Below are positions 16,062-24,742 of a DNA stretch of 49,183 bases, piece after piece. The translations under genes and the position numbers were made by a program. The notes beneath the pieces are model-generated. The model did not search any database. It was not told the origin of the DNA and worked only from the letters and a program-made list of their open reading frames with translations. Numbering within the stretch: the first letter of the stretch is position 1; each line of letters opens with the position of its first letter. Source of the stretch: JAJZJT01 sp049964655 (GTDB lineage Bacteria > Actinomycetota > Acidimicrobiia > Acidimicrobiales > RAAP-2); assembly GCA_049964655.1 (NCBI GenBank), contig JBMFXC010000010.1:1-49183 (forward strand), written 5' to 3'.

Positions 16062-16153
16062 GACCTCCAAGGTATTCGCGAGGTTCAGTCCGCATCGTGG
16101 CTTCAGACCACCACGGCGGTGGTCGAGCGACACCGAGCACCGAGGAGCGAACC

Positions 16154-16893
16154 ATGGAACCACGAGCACAAGAGCCGTCCCGACCGGACCACGGAGGGCC
16201 CGGACCCGCCCGGTCCTCTGTCGGCCCGCCGAGCCCTGTCCAGAACTTCTGGCGCGGCCGCCGTGGTGTGGTCCGGGTGACCAGCGCCGCGGCCGTCGCC
16301 CTCGGGCTCGTCGTGGCTGGCGGCTCTGTTGCCTACGCGTCGACAGGCGGGAGCGCGCCCACGGGCCAGTCGGCACCGGGTGTGGGCGGGCCCCACGCCC
16401 GGCCGGCGGCCGTCGGCACCGTGAAGTCGGTCGGTACTNNNNNNNNNNNNNNNNNNNNNNNNNNNNNNNNNNNNNNNNNNNNNNNNNNNNNNNNNNNNNN
16501 NNNNNNNNNNNNNNNNNNNNNNNNNNNNNNNNNNNNNNGACGGCCACGACGGTGCTCATAGGCTTGCCGCCCCGCCCGGGCCCGGGCGGGCCCCACGCCC
16601 GGCCGGCGGCCGTCGGCACCGTGAAGTCGGTCGGTACTTCGAGCTTCGTGCTCACGACCCACGCGGGCACCGAGGTGACCGTCGACGTCACGGGCCAGAC
16701 GACCTACCGCGACCCGAAGGTGGCCACGCCGTCGCTGTCGGACGTCACCCCCGGGGCCCACGTGGCCGTGCTCGGCACGACGAGCTCGTCGACGGTGACG
16801 GCCACGACGGTGCTCATAGGCTTGCCGCCCCGCCCGGGCCCGGGCGGGCCCGCTCCGGCGCCGACCGGCGCAGCGGGCGCAGCGGCGGCCTGA
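16154..16893 (+). CDS. membrane-anchored DUF5666 repeat protein (interrupted by assembly gap)
   Basis: The start ATG 16154 has GAGGAGCG upstream. About 45 cytoplasmic residues precede one membrane segment (TSAAAVALGLVVAGGSVAYA). Tandem 86-residue units follow, each reading AVGTVKSVGTSSFVLTT...GTEVTVDV...TTYRDP...VAVLGTTSSSTVTATTVLIG, the DUF5666 beta-rich pattern, separated by Pro/Gly linkers. The gap (16439-16538) falls between two copies of a 258-bp repeat, so repeat number and frame are unresolved: the frames on each side do not match through 100 N. At least two units must exist. Function unknown; an envelope binding or structural role is likely. The upstream 11-bp repeats suggest two-component control. 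Confidence 0.8.
16384..16851 (+). repeat. 258-bp tandem repeat collapsed around a 100-N gap
   Basis: The 55 nt left of the gap (16384-16438) recur at 16584-16638. The 55 nt right of the gap (16539-16593) recur at 16797-16851. Unit length is 258 bp (86 codons). The assembly could not count identical copies, so true copy number is two or more. Confidence 0.85.
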
Positions 16894-16910
16894 CGTCGAA
16901 CCGGCCTGTG

Positions 16911-16947
16911 TGCACCCCGCTGCCGGCTCGGCCGGTGGCGGGGTGCA
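16911..16947. terminator. hairpin between convergent DUF5666 and methyltransferase genes
   Basis: A 17-bp stem with two mismatched positions (arms 16911-16927 and 16931-16947) and a TCG loop, 18 bp after the DUF5666 stop and 24 bp from the stop of the opposing gene. Confidence 0.7.
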
Positions 16948-16970
16948 CGGGGCGCCCCGCCCCGGGTCCC

Positions 16971-17594
16971 CTAGGCGGCGACGCGGGCAGAGCCTCGGAT
17001 GGTCGGCCGGACGAAGGAGGGGGCCTTGCGCATGCTGGCGTGCTCGACGCACTCGACGGTGAGGCCAGCAGCGGTGATCGCCGTTTCGGTGCGCCGGGTG
17101 AGGTGGCAGTTGCCGGCGACAGCGCGCCACACCGGCTCGACTCGCTGTTGCCAGCGGAGCCGGGGCGGACGGTCCTCGGCGGCCACGTGCTCGATGAAGA
17201 GGAAACGACCCTCTGGACGCAGGACACGTCGAACCTCGCTGAGAGCGCGTTCGGGGTCTCGGACTGAGCACAGGACGAGGGTGGTGACGACGGTGTCGAA
17301 GCTGGCGTCCTCGAAGGGGAGAGCCTCGGCTGGCGCGTCGACGACCTCGACGGGACGTGGTCGGTCGACAGAGACGACGGCACGCCGGAGTCGGGTGCGC
17401 ATGGAGCGGTCGGGCTCGGCGAGGACCAACCGGGAGACGTCGTCGGGGTAGAAGGAGAGGTTCCGTCCCGTCCCGGCACCGAGCTCAAGGGTGGCCCCGC
17501 ACGCCTCGCCGAGCAGCTCGGCTCGCCAGCGTGACAACCCGGCTTCTTCGACGCCGGTCATCATCCGGTCGTACACCATGGCCATCAGGCTCAT
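16971..17594 (-). CDS. class I SAM-dependent methyltransferase
   Basis: A protein of 207 aa. Motif I is TLELGAGTGRNL (about residues 34-45), with an acidic residue ending strand 2 in VLAEPD, then DAPAEALPFEDASFDTVV and RVLRPEGRFLFIEH. These belong to the UbiE/Methyltransf_11 group. The pattern WQQRVEPVWRAVAGNCHLTR resembles METTL7-like small-molecule or thiol methyltransferases, but the substrate cannot be assigned. ATG 17594 has GGAGGGGGG just upstream; a later in-frame ATG exists at residue 4 or 6. The divergent neighbour is the CsoR-family regulator gene. Confidence 0.85.
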   Translation of the reverse strand: MSLMAMVYDRMMTGVEEAGLSRWRAELLGEACGATLELGAGTGRNLSFYPDDVSRLVLAEPDRSMRTRLRRAVVSVDRPRPVEVVDAPAEALPFEDASFDTVVTTLVLCSVRDPERALSEVRRVLRPEGRFLFIEHVAAEDRPPRLRWQQRVEPVWRAVAGNCHLTRRTETAITAAGLTVECVEHASMRKAPSFVRPTIRGSARVAA

Positions 17595-17742
17595 CGGACC
17601 CCCCTCCGGCCCGGTAGCGTCGGTCGCTCCCGGTCCACCCTATGGTGGCAGCATTGCCTCCTGCAGGCGCTGCGGGCTGTGGAGCAGCCGCGCCAGGATC
17701 CGGTTCCGTCGTGCCGCCAGGCGCACGAGCGCGCCGGCTCGG

Positions 17743-17758
17743 ATACCCGTGGGGGTAT
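17743..17758. promoter_or_regulatory. CsoR/CstR-family operator 1
   Basis: ATACCC-GTGG-GGGTAT has perfect 6-bp arms. It lies just upstream of the -10 element (17761-17766) of the regulator gene, in the promoter spacer, ideal for repression. The same ATACCC-N4-GGGTA layout occurs at 18095. Confidence 0.7.
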
Positions 17759-17760
17759 GG

Positions 17761-17766
17761 TACTCT
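17761..17766 (+). promoter_or_regulatory. -10 element for leaderless CsoR-family gene
   Basis: TACTCT, 6 nt before ATG 17773; no Shine-Dalgarno. The operator directly abuts it upstream. Confidence 0.55.
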
Positions 17767-17772
17767 GGCACC

Positions 17773-18042
17773 ATGCAGATCGACGAAGCGACGAGTGCCG
17801 ACGTGGTCAAGCGGCTGCGGCGGGTAGAAGGACAGCTGGCTGGCATCGTGCGGATGATCGAGGACGGTCGTGAGTGCGACGACGTCGTCATGCAGCTGTC
17901 GGCGGCGAGCCGAGCGCTCAGCCGTGCAGGCTTCAAGATCGTCTCGTCGGGGCTCCGCCAGTGCCTCGACCCGAACGTGGCGGACGACCGCTCGGGTGTC
18001 GACACCGAGCGGATGGAACGGCTCTTCTTGTCCCTCGCCTGA
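17773..18042 (+). CDS. CsoR/RcnR-family repressor with CstR-like two-cysteine site
   Basis: A protein of 89 aa, the full family length, all alpha-helical. RLRRVEGQLAGIVRMIEDG is the conserved N-terminal helix, followed by Cys35 in GRECDDVV and Cys64 in LRQCL. Copper-sensing CsoR uses Cys-His-Cys; here the His position four residues before the second Cys is Gly60. Loss of that His with both cysteines kept is the pattern of persulfide-sensing CstR rather than a Cu(I) sensor (family knowledge; the assignment is inferred). The gene carries its own operator, so it is probably autoregulated. A second operator precedes the MMPL-DUF302 genes downstream. Confidence 0.88.
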   Translation: MQIDEATSADVVKRLRRVEGQLAGIVRMIEDGRECDDVVMQLSAASRALSRAGFKIVSSGLRQCLDPNVADDRSGVDTERMERLFLSLA

Positions 18043-18094
18043 GACGGCAACCCCGCCGGACACAACCGGCGGCCGAGGGTGATGGTTGTGCAAT

Positions 18095-18113
18095 ATACCC
18101 TACCGGGTAGGGT
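18095..18113. promoter_or_regulatory. CsoR/CstR-family operator 2
   Basis: ATACCC-TACC-GGGTAG repeats the architecture of operator 1. It overlaps a longer perfect palindrome with 8-bp arms (18097-18113, ACCCTACC-G-GGTAGGGT). It lies 216 bp before the MMPL start codon, at the 5' end of the MMPL-DUF302 unit. Confidence 0.65.
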
Positions 18114-18150
18114 GAACTCCGGCCTGGCTTGCGTTCGCCGGCCTAGCCCC

Positions 18151-18205
18151 GCACCAATCCAGCCGCACCAATCCAGCCGCACCAATCCAGCCGCACCAAT
18201 CCACG
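18151..18205 (+). repeat. 14-bp tandem repeat in MMPL leader
   Basis: The unit GCACCAATCCAGCC starts at 18151, 18165, 18179 and 18193 (the last copy partial). It is followed by a run of CGAC/TGAC tetranucleotides (about 18236-18283). The tract lies between operator 2 and the MMPL start, so it is probably transcribed leader. Copy number may vary. Confidence 0.8.
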
Positions 18206-18328
18206 AGCTCCGGGCGCTCCTCGCCGCCGCTCGGCCGACCGACCCGACTGACCGACCAGACCGACTGACTGACTGACCGACCAGCTCCGGGCCCCTGGGC
18301 CCTCCGACACACGAGAGGACAGCACTCC

Positions 18329-20620
18329 ATGAGCATCGAGACCGACGACCGCCGACTGACTGCCGCCGGTGCGACGACCGTTCGCCACCGGGGCGGGTCT
18401 GGGGGGACCGACCCCGGCGACACGGGCGCCGCCGCTCGCACGCCCGTGCTGGCCGCCCTGGGGACCTGGACGGCGACCCATCTGAAGCACGTCCTCGTGG
18501 CCTGGGCAGTCGCCCTCGTGCTCTTCGGGGCCTTCGCTCCGCGCGTCGAATCGGCACTTGCCGGCGCCGGCTGGGAGAGCTCGACCAGCCAGTCGGTCGC
18601 CGCCCGCACGGTCATCCAGCGCGACTTCTCCGGGCTCGGCTCGACGGCCCTGCAAGTGGTGGTGGTCGACCACAACGGTCCGATCGCCGGTGGTCCGGCT
18701 GGCCGGCAGGTCGTCTCGGCCGTGACGTCGACGCTTGCCGCCAGCCCAGCCGTCTCGACTGTCGTCCCACCACGCCCGGGTGTCAGCCTGTCGGCCAACG
18801 GCCGCACGGCGGTCGTCGAAGCGGGCGCCCGGGTCGGTCCCAACGCCATGGTGAAGGCCGCGGGCTCTCTCGAGCCCGAGCTGGCCAGGCTGGCCCGACC
18901 GGGCATCTCGGTCGAGCTGACCGGTGACAGCGCTCTTTGGAGCCAGTTCAACTCGGCCAACCGCAGCGCCATGCTCCGCTCCGAGGTGCTCTCGTGGCCG
19001 GTCACGATGGTCATCCTCGTGCTCGCCTTCGGCACCCTCGTCGCCGCCGGGCTCCCACTCATGCTGACGTTGGCCGGGCTCGTGGTGGCCGCAGGAGCAC
19101 TGGTGATGGCGACGCACGTCGCGCCGGTGTCGATCTGGGCGCTCAACTTCGCCCTCATGTTCGCCCTCGCCCTGGGCATCGACTACGCCCTCTTCCTCGT
19201 GGTGCGCTTCCGGAGCGCCCTCGAGCGGCGTCAGGTGACCCGCGGTGACCGCACCGGCGTGGTCGAGTCGGTGGCCGAGACGATGAACACGGCTGGCAAG
19301 GCCGTGGCCTTCTCGGCCGTCACGGTGCTCCTGTCCCTCTCGGCCGTCCTGCTCGTCCCGAGCCCCGCCTTCCGGTCGATGGCACTCGGCATCATGCTCT
19401 CGGTCGTTGCCGTCCTCGCCGCCACCCTCACGCTGCTACCCGCTGTCCTCGGGGTCCTCGGGACCCGGGTCAACGCCGGGGCCGTCCGCCTGCACCGGCG
19501 CCCGCGACCGGCGGCTCTCTCCGTCCTCGCCACGTCGGCCACTGCAGGCCGTCACCACCTTCCCCACGGCGCCGCGCTCGACCGTCGTCTGCACGCGTGG
19601 GCCCGCTTCGTGTGGCGCCGGCCTGCCGAGGTCGCAGCAGTTGCCGGCGTGCTCTTGGCCCTGGCTGTCGCCCCCGTGTTCGGTTTGCGGACGTCCATGC
19701 CGTCCATCACGATCATCCCTGCGTCCTCGTCGGCCCGGATCGGCTACCAGCAGGTGACGACCGCCTTCGGGCCCGGGGCCCCGGGCACCCTCCAGGTCGT
19801 GGCACCGGCGGGCTCCGGTCCTCAGGCGCTTGCCGCGGCGCGCTCGACCGCCGGGGTGGCCGCCGCCCTCTCCGGGCCGGTCTCGCACGGTTGGCAGTTG
19901 CTCCAGGTCGTGCCCACCACGAGCCCCTCGGCACCGGCGACGGCAGCGACGATCAGCCGCCTGCGCTCCGCGCTGCCTGCCGGCAGCCTGGTGGGCGGGG
20001 CCGCGGCCGAGAACGTGGACCTTCAGTCCGCCCTGGCTGCGAAGACCCCGCTCGTCTTCGGCATCCTGGCTGGCGTCGGGTTCCTGATGCTCCTCGTGGC
20101 ACTCGGGAGCCCGTGGCTCGCCCTGGTGGGCATGGTCGTGACCGGCCTCTCGGTCGCCGGGGCCTTCGGCGTCGCCCGCCTGATCTTCCAGGACGGCTCC
20201 GGCGCCTCGTTGCTCGGGTTCGTCCCCCAAGGGTTCGTCGACGCCTGGGGACCGATCTTTTTCGGCGCCATGGTGACCGGCGTGGCAATGGACTACACGC
20301 TGTTCCTGCTGTCGTCGGCGAAGGAGAGCTACGAACTGCACCGCGACCCCGAGCACGCCATGGTCTCCTCGGTCCGCTCCGCTGGGCGCGTGGTGGTGTC
20401 GGCGGCGGCCATCATGGTGGCCGTGTTCCTGACCTTCGCTCTGTCCGGTCCGCTCGCCCCGAAGGAGATGGGCGTCATCCTGGCTACGGCCGTCGCCATC
20501 GACGCGCTTGTCGTCCGGATGGCGCTCCTGCCCGTCCTGCTCCGCTTCGGCGGCCACCGCATCTGGGGCAGCCCGGCCTGGCTCGACCGCATCGTCCCCA
20601 CCGTCCGCTTTGCCCACTGA
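18329..20620 (+). CDS. MMPL-family (RND) membrane transporter
   Basis: A protein of 763 aa with the two-fold MmpL/YdfJ layout: a membrane helix (about residues 54-72), an extracytoplasmic loop, a five-helix block containing GIDYALFLVVRFR, then the same again with GVAMDYTLFLLSSAKE. The Asp-Tyr pairs are the proton-relay motifs. The ATG has GAGAGGAC upstream. It is shorter than mycobacterial lipid-exporting MmpL3 and lacks a long C-terminal tail. Substrate unknown. The operator-like palindrome upstream and the co-oriented DUF302 gene place it under the CstR-like repressor, suggesting export linked to reactive sulfur or metal stress (inference). Confidence 0.9.
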   Translation: MSIETDDRRLTAAGATTVRHRGGSGGTDPGDTGAAARTPVLAALGTWTATHLKHVLVAWAVALVLFGAFAPRVESALAGAGWESSTSQSVAARTVIQRDFSGLGSTALQVVVVDHNGPIAGGPAGRQVVSAVTSTLAASPAVSTVVPPRPGVSLSANGRTAVVEAGARVGPNAMVKAAGSLEPELARLARPGISVELTGDSALWSQFNSANRSAMLRSEVLSWPVTMVILVLAFGTLVAAGLPLMLTLAGLVVAAGALVMATHVAPVSIWALNFALMFALALGIDYALFLVVRFRSALERRQVTRGDRTGVVESVAETMNTAGKAVAFSAVTVLLSLSAVLLVPSPAFRSMALGIMLSVVAVLAATLTLLPAVLGVLGTRVNAGAVRLHRRPRPAALSVLATSATAGRHHLPHGAALDRRLHAWARFVWRRPAEVAAVAGVLLALAVAPVFGLRTSMPSITIIPASSSARIGYQQVTTAFGPGAPGTLQVVAPAGSGPQALAAARSTAGVAAALSGPVSHGWQLLQVVPTTSPSAPATAATISRLRSALPAGSLVGGAAAENVDLQSALAAKTPLVFGILAGVGFLMLLVALGSPWLALVGMVVTGLSVAGAFGVARLIFQDGSGASLLGFVPQGFVDAWGPIFFGAMVTGVAMDYTLFLLSSAKESYELHRDPEHAMVSSVRSAGRVVVSAAAIMVAVFLTFALSGPLAPKEMGVILATAVAIDALVVRMALLPVLLRFGGHRIWGSPAWLDRIVPTVRFAH

Positions 20621-20686
20621 CCGTCGACCCTCGGGGTCGGGCGCGCCCGGGCCCCACTGATCCGAACCGAACAAGGAGGAGCATCC

Positions 20687-21070
20687 ATGCAGGGTCTCAC
20701 CACCACCGTCAACCGGCCCCTGTCCGAGGTCGACCCCGTCGTACGCCAGGCCCTCTCCGAGCAGGGCTTTGGCGTGCTGACCGAGATCGACGTGGCCGCC
20801 ACGCTGCGCGCCAAGCTCGGTGTCGAGCGCACCGGGCTCGTCATCCTGGGCGCGTGCAACCCCAACTTCGCCCATCAGGCTCTCCAGCAGGATCCCACCG
20901 TCGCCATGCTGCTGCCCTGCAACGTGGTCCTCGAGGAGGTCGATGGCGGGACACGGGTCAGCATGGCCGACCCTCGTCAGCTGATGCCGGACCCCGGCTT
21001 CGCCGAGCTGGCTGCCGAGGCGACCGATCGGCTCATCGCCGCGCTTGCAACGGTGGAGGCCGCCGTCTGA
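20687..21070 (+). CDS. DUF302 domain protein
   Basis: A protein of 127 aa that is essentially one DUF302 domain: GFGVLTEIDVAATLRAKLG, ILGACNPNFAHQAL and VAMLLPCNVVLEE are its characteristic segments. Both conserved cysteines are present (in GACNP and LPCNV). There is no signal peptide, so it is cytoplasmic. The ATG has AAGGAGGA 7 nt upstream. It follows the MMPL gene by 66 bp in the same direction and ends before a hairpin. DUF302 proteins often accompany CsoR-family regulators; their biochemical role is not established. Confidence 0.88.
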   Translation: MQGLTTTVNRPLSEVDPVVRQALSEQGFGVLTEIDVAATLRAKLGVERTGLVILGACNPNFAHQALQQDPTVAMLLPCNVVLEEVDGGTRVSMADPRQLMPDPGFAELAAEATDRLIAALATVEAAV

Positions 21071-21086
21071 TCTCGGTGGCCGGACG

Positions 21087-21106
21087 TCCCGGCACCGGGG
21101 TGCCGG
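21087..21106. terminator. hairpin after DUF302 gene
   Basis: CCCGGCACC-GG-GGTGCCGGG is a perfect 9-bp stem, 16 bp after the DUF302 stop and 18 bp before the stop of the convergent lipoprotein gene. Confidence 0.7.
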
Positions 21107-21124
21107 GGGCACCGCACCGACCGG

Positions 21125-22619
21125 TCAGCCGAGCCTCTCCAGTACGGGACCACCGGCACCGAGACAGTGCCCGAGCGTCGGGCAGGACAGTGCGACCGGT
21201 GCCTCGGGAACGAGCTGCGTGCGGGCCGAGGCCCACGACTGGCCATCGCCGCCCGTCAGGAGGAGGACCCCGGCCTGCGACGCGGCCGCCGTCGTGCTGC
21301 CGGCAGCGACGCACGCCGAGGACGTCGGGCACGACACGCTGGCGAGCGAGGCGATCGAGCTCCCGACTGCTTGCGGCGTCCAGCTCGCCCCGCCGTCGGA
21401 GGTCGTGAGCAGCACGGCCGAGCCGACCCGTGGGTCTCCGAACGTCATCCCTGTCGTGCCGGCGACCACGCAGTTGCCGTCGGGCACCGCCGGTGAGGTC
21501 GCCGGCACGGTGGTGGTCGTCGNNNNNNNNNNNNNNNNNNNNNNNNNNNNNNNNNNNNNNNNNNNNNNNNNNNNNNNNNNNNNNNNNNNNNNNNNNNNNN
21601 NNNNNNNNNNNNNNNNNNNNNNAGCTGCCGGTGGTCGTCGAGCTGCCGGTGGTCGTCGAGCTGCCGGTGGTCGTCGAGCTGCCGGTGGTCGTCGAAGCGC
21701 TGGTGCCAGCCCCAGCCCCGACACTTCCCGCGGCCGAGGTGCCCGGGGGCGGGCTGGTGGCGGGCGTGCAGGCGACAGCACTCACGATCCCCGTGCCACT
21801 AGGCAGGGCGGTCGTTGGCACCCAGGTCGCCCCACCGTCGCTCGTGGCCAGCACGGTTCCCGTTGCGTGGTCAGGCTGCGAGGACTGGTAGGTCGCTGCC
21901 CAGCAGGCGGTCGGGCTCGTGCACGACACCGATGTGGCCGACATGGCCCCGTTCCGCAGGGGGCCCTGCAGTGCCCACGATGTGCCAGCGTTCGTGCTGA
22001 CCAGGGCGAGCGGGCCGAACGCACTGGTGCCGACGGCCAGGCACCACTGGTCGGCCAGGCAGGTCAGGGTGGTCACGTCGGTGACGCCGCCGGGTGCCCC
22101 AACGGTCGACCAGGTCGCCGTGGGGCCGGCGCGCACGACGAAGACACCGGTGGGCCCGGATCCGGTCAGCTCCTGCCCGCCGGCGACGCACCACGTCGCC
22201 GGACAGGAGAGGTCCGACAAGAAGGAGATCGGCGACGGCGCAGCCGAACGCGTCCAGCGGCTACCTCCGTCGGTCGTCGTGAGCAGCACCGGACCGACCG
22301 AGGTGGCTGTCGTCGTCGTGGTGGCGCCCGTCCCGGGGGCACCTCCTGTCGTCCCGACGGCGACGGCGCTGCAGTCGGCCGCCGTGGCGCACGAGAGTGC
22401 GTCGACGGAGGTGACCCCGGTGAGCAGTGACGAGGCGAACGACCCGGGCCATGGTTGTGCCGAGGTCGGAGTGTTCGCGGTGGTGCGGGGTGGGTTGGCC
22501 GGAGCGGTGGACGACGTGCATGCCGACGCGACGAGCGCCACGGCCACCAACGCGGCCAGGTACCCCTGTCGCGCCCTCGAAGCGGTCCCCGCTGCCCGTG
22601 CCGCCTCTTTCGCCCTCAC
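21125..22619 (-). CDS. YCF48/BNR-repeat lipoprotein (interrupted by assembly gap)
   Basis: The start is GTG 22619, 28 bp after the RDD gene, with GAGGT nearby. The N-terminus has a signal peptide ending in the lipobox VASAC, so the protein is lipid-anchored outside the cell. The body holds repeated beta-propeller-like blades of the type LLTTTDGGSRWTRSAAP, LATSDGGATWVPTTAL, LLTTSDGGASWTPQAVG, each followed by a Cys pair such as LSCPATWC or VSCTSPTAC. This is the YCF48/photosystem-stability-like pattern. A TTTGSS repeat region (18-bp unit) contains the 100-N gap at 21523-21622; frame and length across it are unresolved. Function unknown. Confidence 0.78.
21623..21694 (-). repeat. 18-bp tandem repeat at edge of 100-N gap
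   Basis: Four exact copies of an 18-bp unit encode TTTGSS repeats on the minus strand. The left side of the gap ends at the first bases of the same unit. The assembly collapsed here, so copy number is unknown. Confidence 0.85.
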
Positions 22620-22647
22620 CGACCTCGGCCCTTCTGTTCCGACGCAG

Positions 22648-23295
22648 TCAGCGGAGCTTGACGACGTCGGACGTCGCCGCCTTGTCGTGCCAGGCCTGGC
22701 GCCTCCGGTCCCAGAGCGGGGAGAGCGCGTTGAGGGCGCCGGGGACGAAGAAGAGCGCGAAGAGGATGACGTAGATGAAGCGCCGGAGGACGGCTCGCCA
22801 CGTCCCGATCGGCCCGCCTGTATTGGCGTCGCGAGTGGCGATGCCGAGCATTCGCTTACCCACCGTCTGGCCCGTCTGACTACCGTCGAGCCAGCCAAAA
22901 TAGGCGAGAACAATGGCGAGCGAGATCAGCTCACCGAGCGAGCCGGTGGCCGAGCCGGACGTGCCAGCTGCGCCCGACGCCGAACGGTTGAGCAGACTCG
23001 AGACGATCAGCGTCGGGACGGACAGAATGAGCATGTCCACGATGATGGCGACGGCACGCTGCCACCAGGCGGCCAGTGGTCGTCCCAGCGAGTCGACGGG
23101 CCCGGCGGTCAGGCCGTAGCCGGGTTCGCTGTAGGGGGGCGGACTGTACGGGGGCGGTCCGTAGCCAGGTGCGCCGTAGCCGGGTTCGCTGTAGGGGGGC
23201 GGACTGTACGGGGGCGGTCCGTAGCCGGGAGCGCTGGGCGGCTCCGGAGGCTCCTCGCTCCCGTCGTCCGGTGTCGGTGGTGTGGTGTCGGTCAT
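22648..23295 (-). CDS. RDD-family membrane protein
   Basis: A protein of 215 aa. The first 60 residues are a cytoplasmic, Pro/Gly/Tyr-rich tail (YGPPPYSPPPYSEPGYG) made of two near-identical 20-residue units. The RDD domain follows: LAAWWQRAVAIIVDMLIL, a second membrane helix, DGSQTGQTVGKRMLGI and a third helix near LRRFIYVILFALFFVPG. Function is unknown for most family members; some act in ion transport. It is followed by the YCF48-like lipoprotein, probably in one unit, and is divergent from the MarP-like protease. Confidence 0.88.
   Translation of the reverse strand: MTDTTPPTPDDGSEEPPEPPSAPGYGPPPYSPPPYSEPGYGAPGYGPPPYSPPPYSEPGYGLTAGPVDSLGRPLAAWWQRAVAIIVDMLILSVPTLIVSSLLNRSASGAAGTSGSATGSLGELISLAIVLAYFGWLDGSQTGQTVGKRMLGIATRDANTGGPIGTWRAVLRRFIYVILFALFFVPGALNALSPLWDRRRQAWHDKAATSDVVKLR
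23113..23232 (-). repeat. 60-bp tandem duplication in RDD gene
   Basis: Two nearly exact 60-bp units duplicate 20 residues of the Pro/Tyr-rich tail in frame. Only about one base differs in the compared part. Confidence 0.75.
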
Positions 23296-23526
23296 GGAAC
23301 CACTCGCTCACGGTAGGTGACCGACGTTGGAGCCGGCACGCTGGCGTCCACCCGAGCACGACGGCACGCCGCTGGGCGGTGTCCGAGATTGTGGCACGCA
23401 AGCACCACCGTCGGGGCGATGGTCCGCCAGGGGAGTCGTGGCCGTCTACCGTGTCGGTGTGCTGCGACCGCTCCGACCGCACCACCCGCACCCTCGTGCA
23501 TGTTGTTCGGGACGGGGGGTTCAGGG

Positions 23527-24699
23527 GTGAACTGGGTCGACGTCGTCATCTTGGTCATCGTCGCCCTCGCCGCGGTGCATGGCCTGCGGGTCGGGGCCGT
23601 CTTGCAGGTTTTTGCCTACGGCGGGCTGTGGATCGGCTTGGTGCTCGGCGCCCTGCTGGCGTCGGTCACCGTACGCGGGTTCCACACCTCGACGTCACGC
23701 ACGATCGTCGCCGTCGCCACCATGATCGGCATCGCCGTCGTGCTCAGCGGAGCCGCCCGTTTTGTCGGCGCGCACCTCTTTCGGCGCGTTCACCGCAGCG
23801 TGCTTGGCCCGTTCGACTCGGCCCTCGGCGTGATCGTCTCGGTGGTGGCCTCGCTGCTTGCCGCCTGGCTGGTGGCCAGCATCCTCGTCAACACCCCGGA
23901 CACCCAGCTGAACGCCGCCCTGGCCCACTCGCGGATCATCCGCTCGCTCGACTCCGTCCTGCCACCCCCGCCCTCGGCCTTCTCGCGGGTCCAGTCCTTC
24001 CTGTCCGCCCAGGGCTTCCCGCTCACCTTTGCCCAGCTGGCACCAGCGTCCGCCGGTCCGGTCACCGTGGCGTCGTCCACGGAGGTCGCTACCGCGGTCG
24101 CCGACGACGGCTCCTCCACGTTGAAGGTCGTGGGTGAGGGGTGCGGTCAGATCCAAGAGGGTTCGGGCTTCGTGGTGGCACCCGGAGTCGTCGTCACCAA
24201 CGCCCACGTGGTCGCCGGCATGCCCTCTCCGGTCGTCGAGGACGCCTCGGGCACTCATCCGACCACCGTCGTCTACTTCGACCCCCGATTCGATCTCGCC
24301 GTGATGCGAGTGGCCGGCCTCACCGAGCGTCCGCTCGTGCTCGACCCGACCGACGTCCCGAGGGGAACGACGGCGACGGTGCTGGGCTACCCAGGTGGCG
24401 GGCCGTTCACTGCTGCGCCCGCTGGCGTGATGGCGTCTTTCGACGCCGAGGGGCGCGATATCTACGGTCAGGGTCTGACCATCCGCAACATCTACGAGAT
24501 CGAGGCCGTGGTCCGGCCGGGCAACTCGGGTGGACCCCTCGTGGCCGGCAACGGCGAGGTGCTCGGCGTGGTGTTCTCGCGCTCGACCACCAACGGGGAC
24601 ATCGGCTACGCCCTGACGTCCCCGGGCGTCCTCGCCAGGGTGCATGCCGCCGAGCGGTCGACGTCGGCGGTCTCGACGGGGCCGTGCACCAGCGGATGA
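23527..24699 (+). CDS. CvpA-domain membrane serine protease (MarP-like)
   Basis: A protein of 390 aa. The N-terminal half has four membrane helices of the CvpA type (MNWVDVVILVIVALAAVHG, then GLWIGLVLGALLAS and others). The C-terminal half is a trypsin-like protease outside the membrane, with His in TNAHVVAG, Asp in DPRFDLAVMRV and Ser in RPGNSGGPLV. Two Cys, in GEGCGQ and the C-terminal GPCTSG, may form a disulfide. The length and layout match Mycobacterium tuberculosis MarP, needed for acid and oxidative stress survival. GTG 23527 is preferred; ATG 23500 would add nine residues. Confidence 0.9.
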   Translation: MNWVDVVILVIVALAAVHGLRVGAVLQVFAYGGLWIGLVLGALLASVTVRGFHTSTSRTIVAVATMIGIAVVLSGAARFVGAHLFRRVHRSVLGPFDSALGVIVSVVASLLAAWLVASILVNTPDTQLNAALAHSRIIRSLDSVLPPPPSAFSRVQSFLSAQGFPLTFAQLAPASAGPVTVASSTEVATAVADDGSSTLKVVGEGCGQIQEGSGFVVAPGVVVTNAHVVAGMPSPVVEDASGTHPTTVVYFDPRFDLAVMRVAGLTERPLVLDPTDVPRGTTATVLGYPGGGPFTAAPAGVMASFDAEGRDIYGQGLTIRNIYEIEAVVRPGNSGGPLVAGNGEVLGVVFSRSTTNGDIGYALTSPGVLARVHAAERSTSAVSTGPCTSG

Positions 24700-24742
24700 C
24701 CGGGCCGCCTGCCCGGCGGCGGAGGGGCTTCGGCGACTAGAC

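Noticed and set aside
18043..18328. Riboswitch in the MMPL leader
   Set aside because: The leader is tandem repeats plus an operator palindrome; no known riboswitch core could be recognised.
21623..21694. 18-bp repeats considered as CRISPR
   Set aside because: No spacers; repeats are contiguous and in frame, encoding TTTGSS. The same holds for the dnaX repeats.
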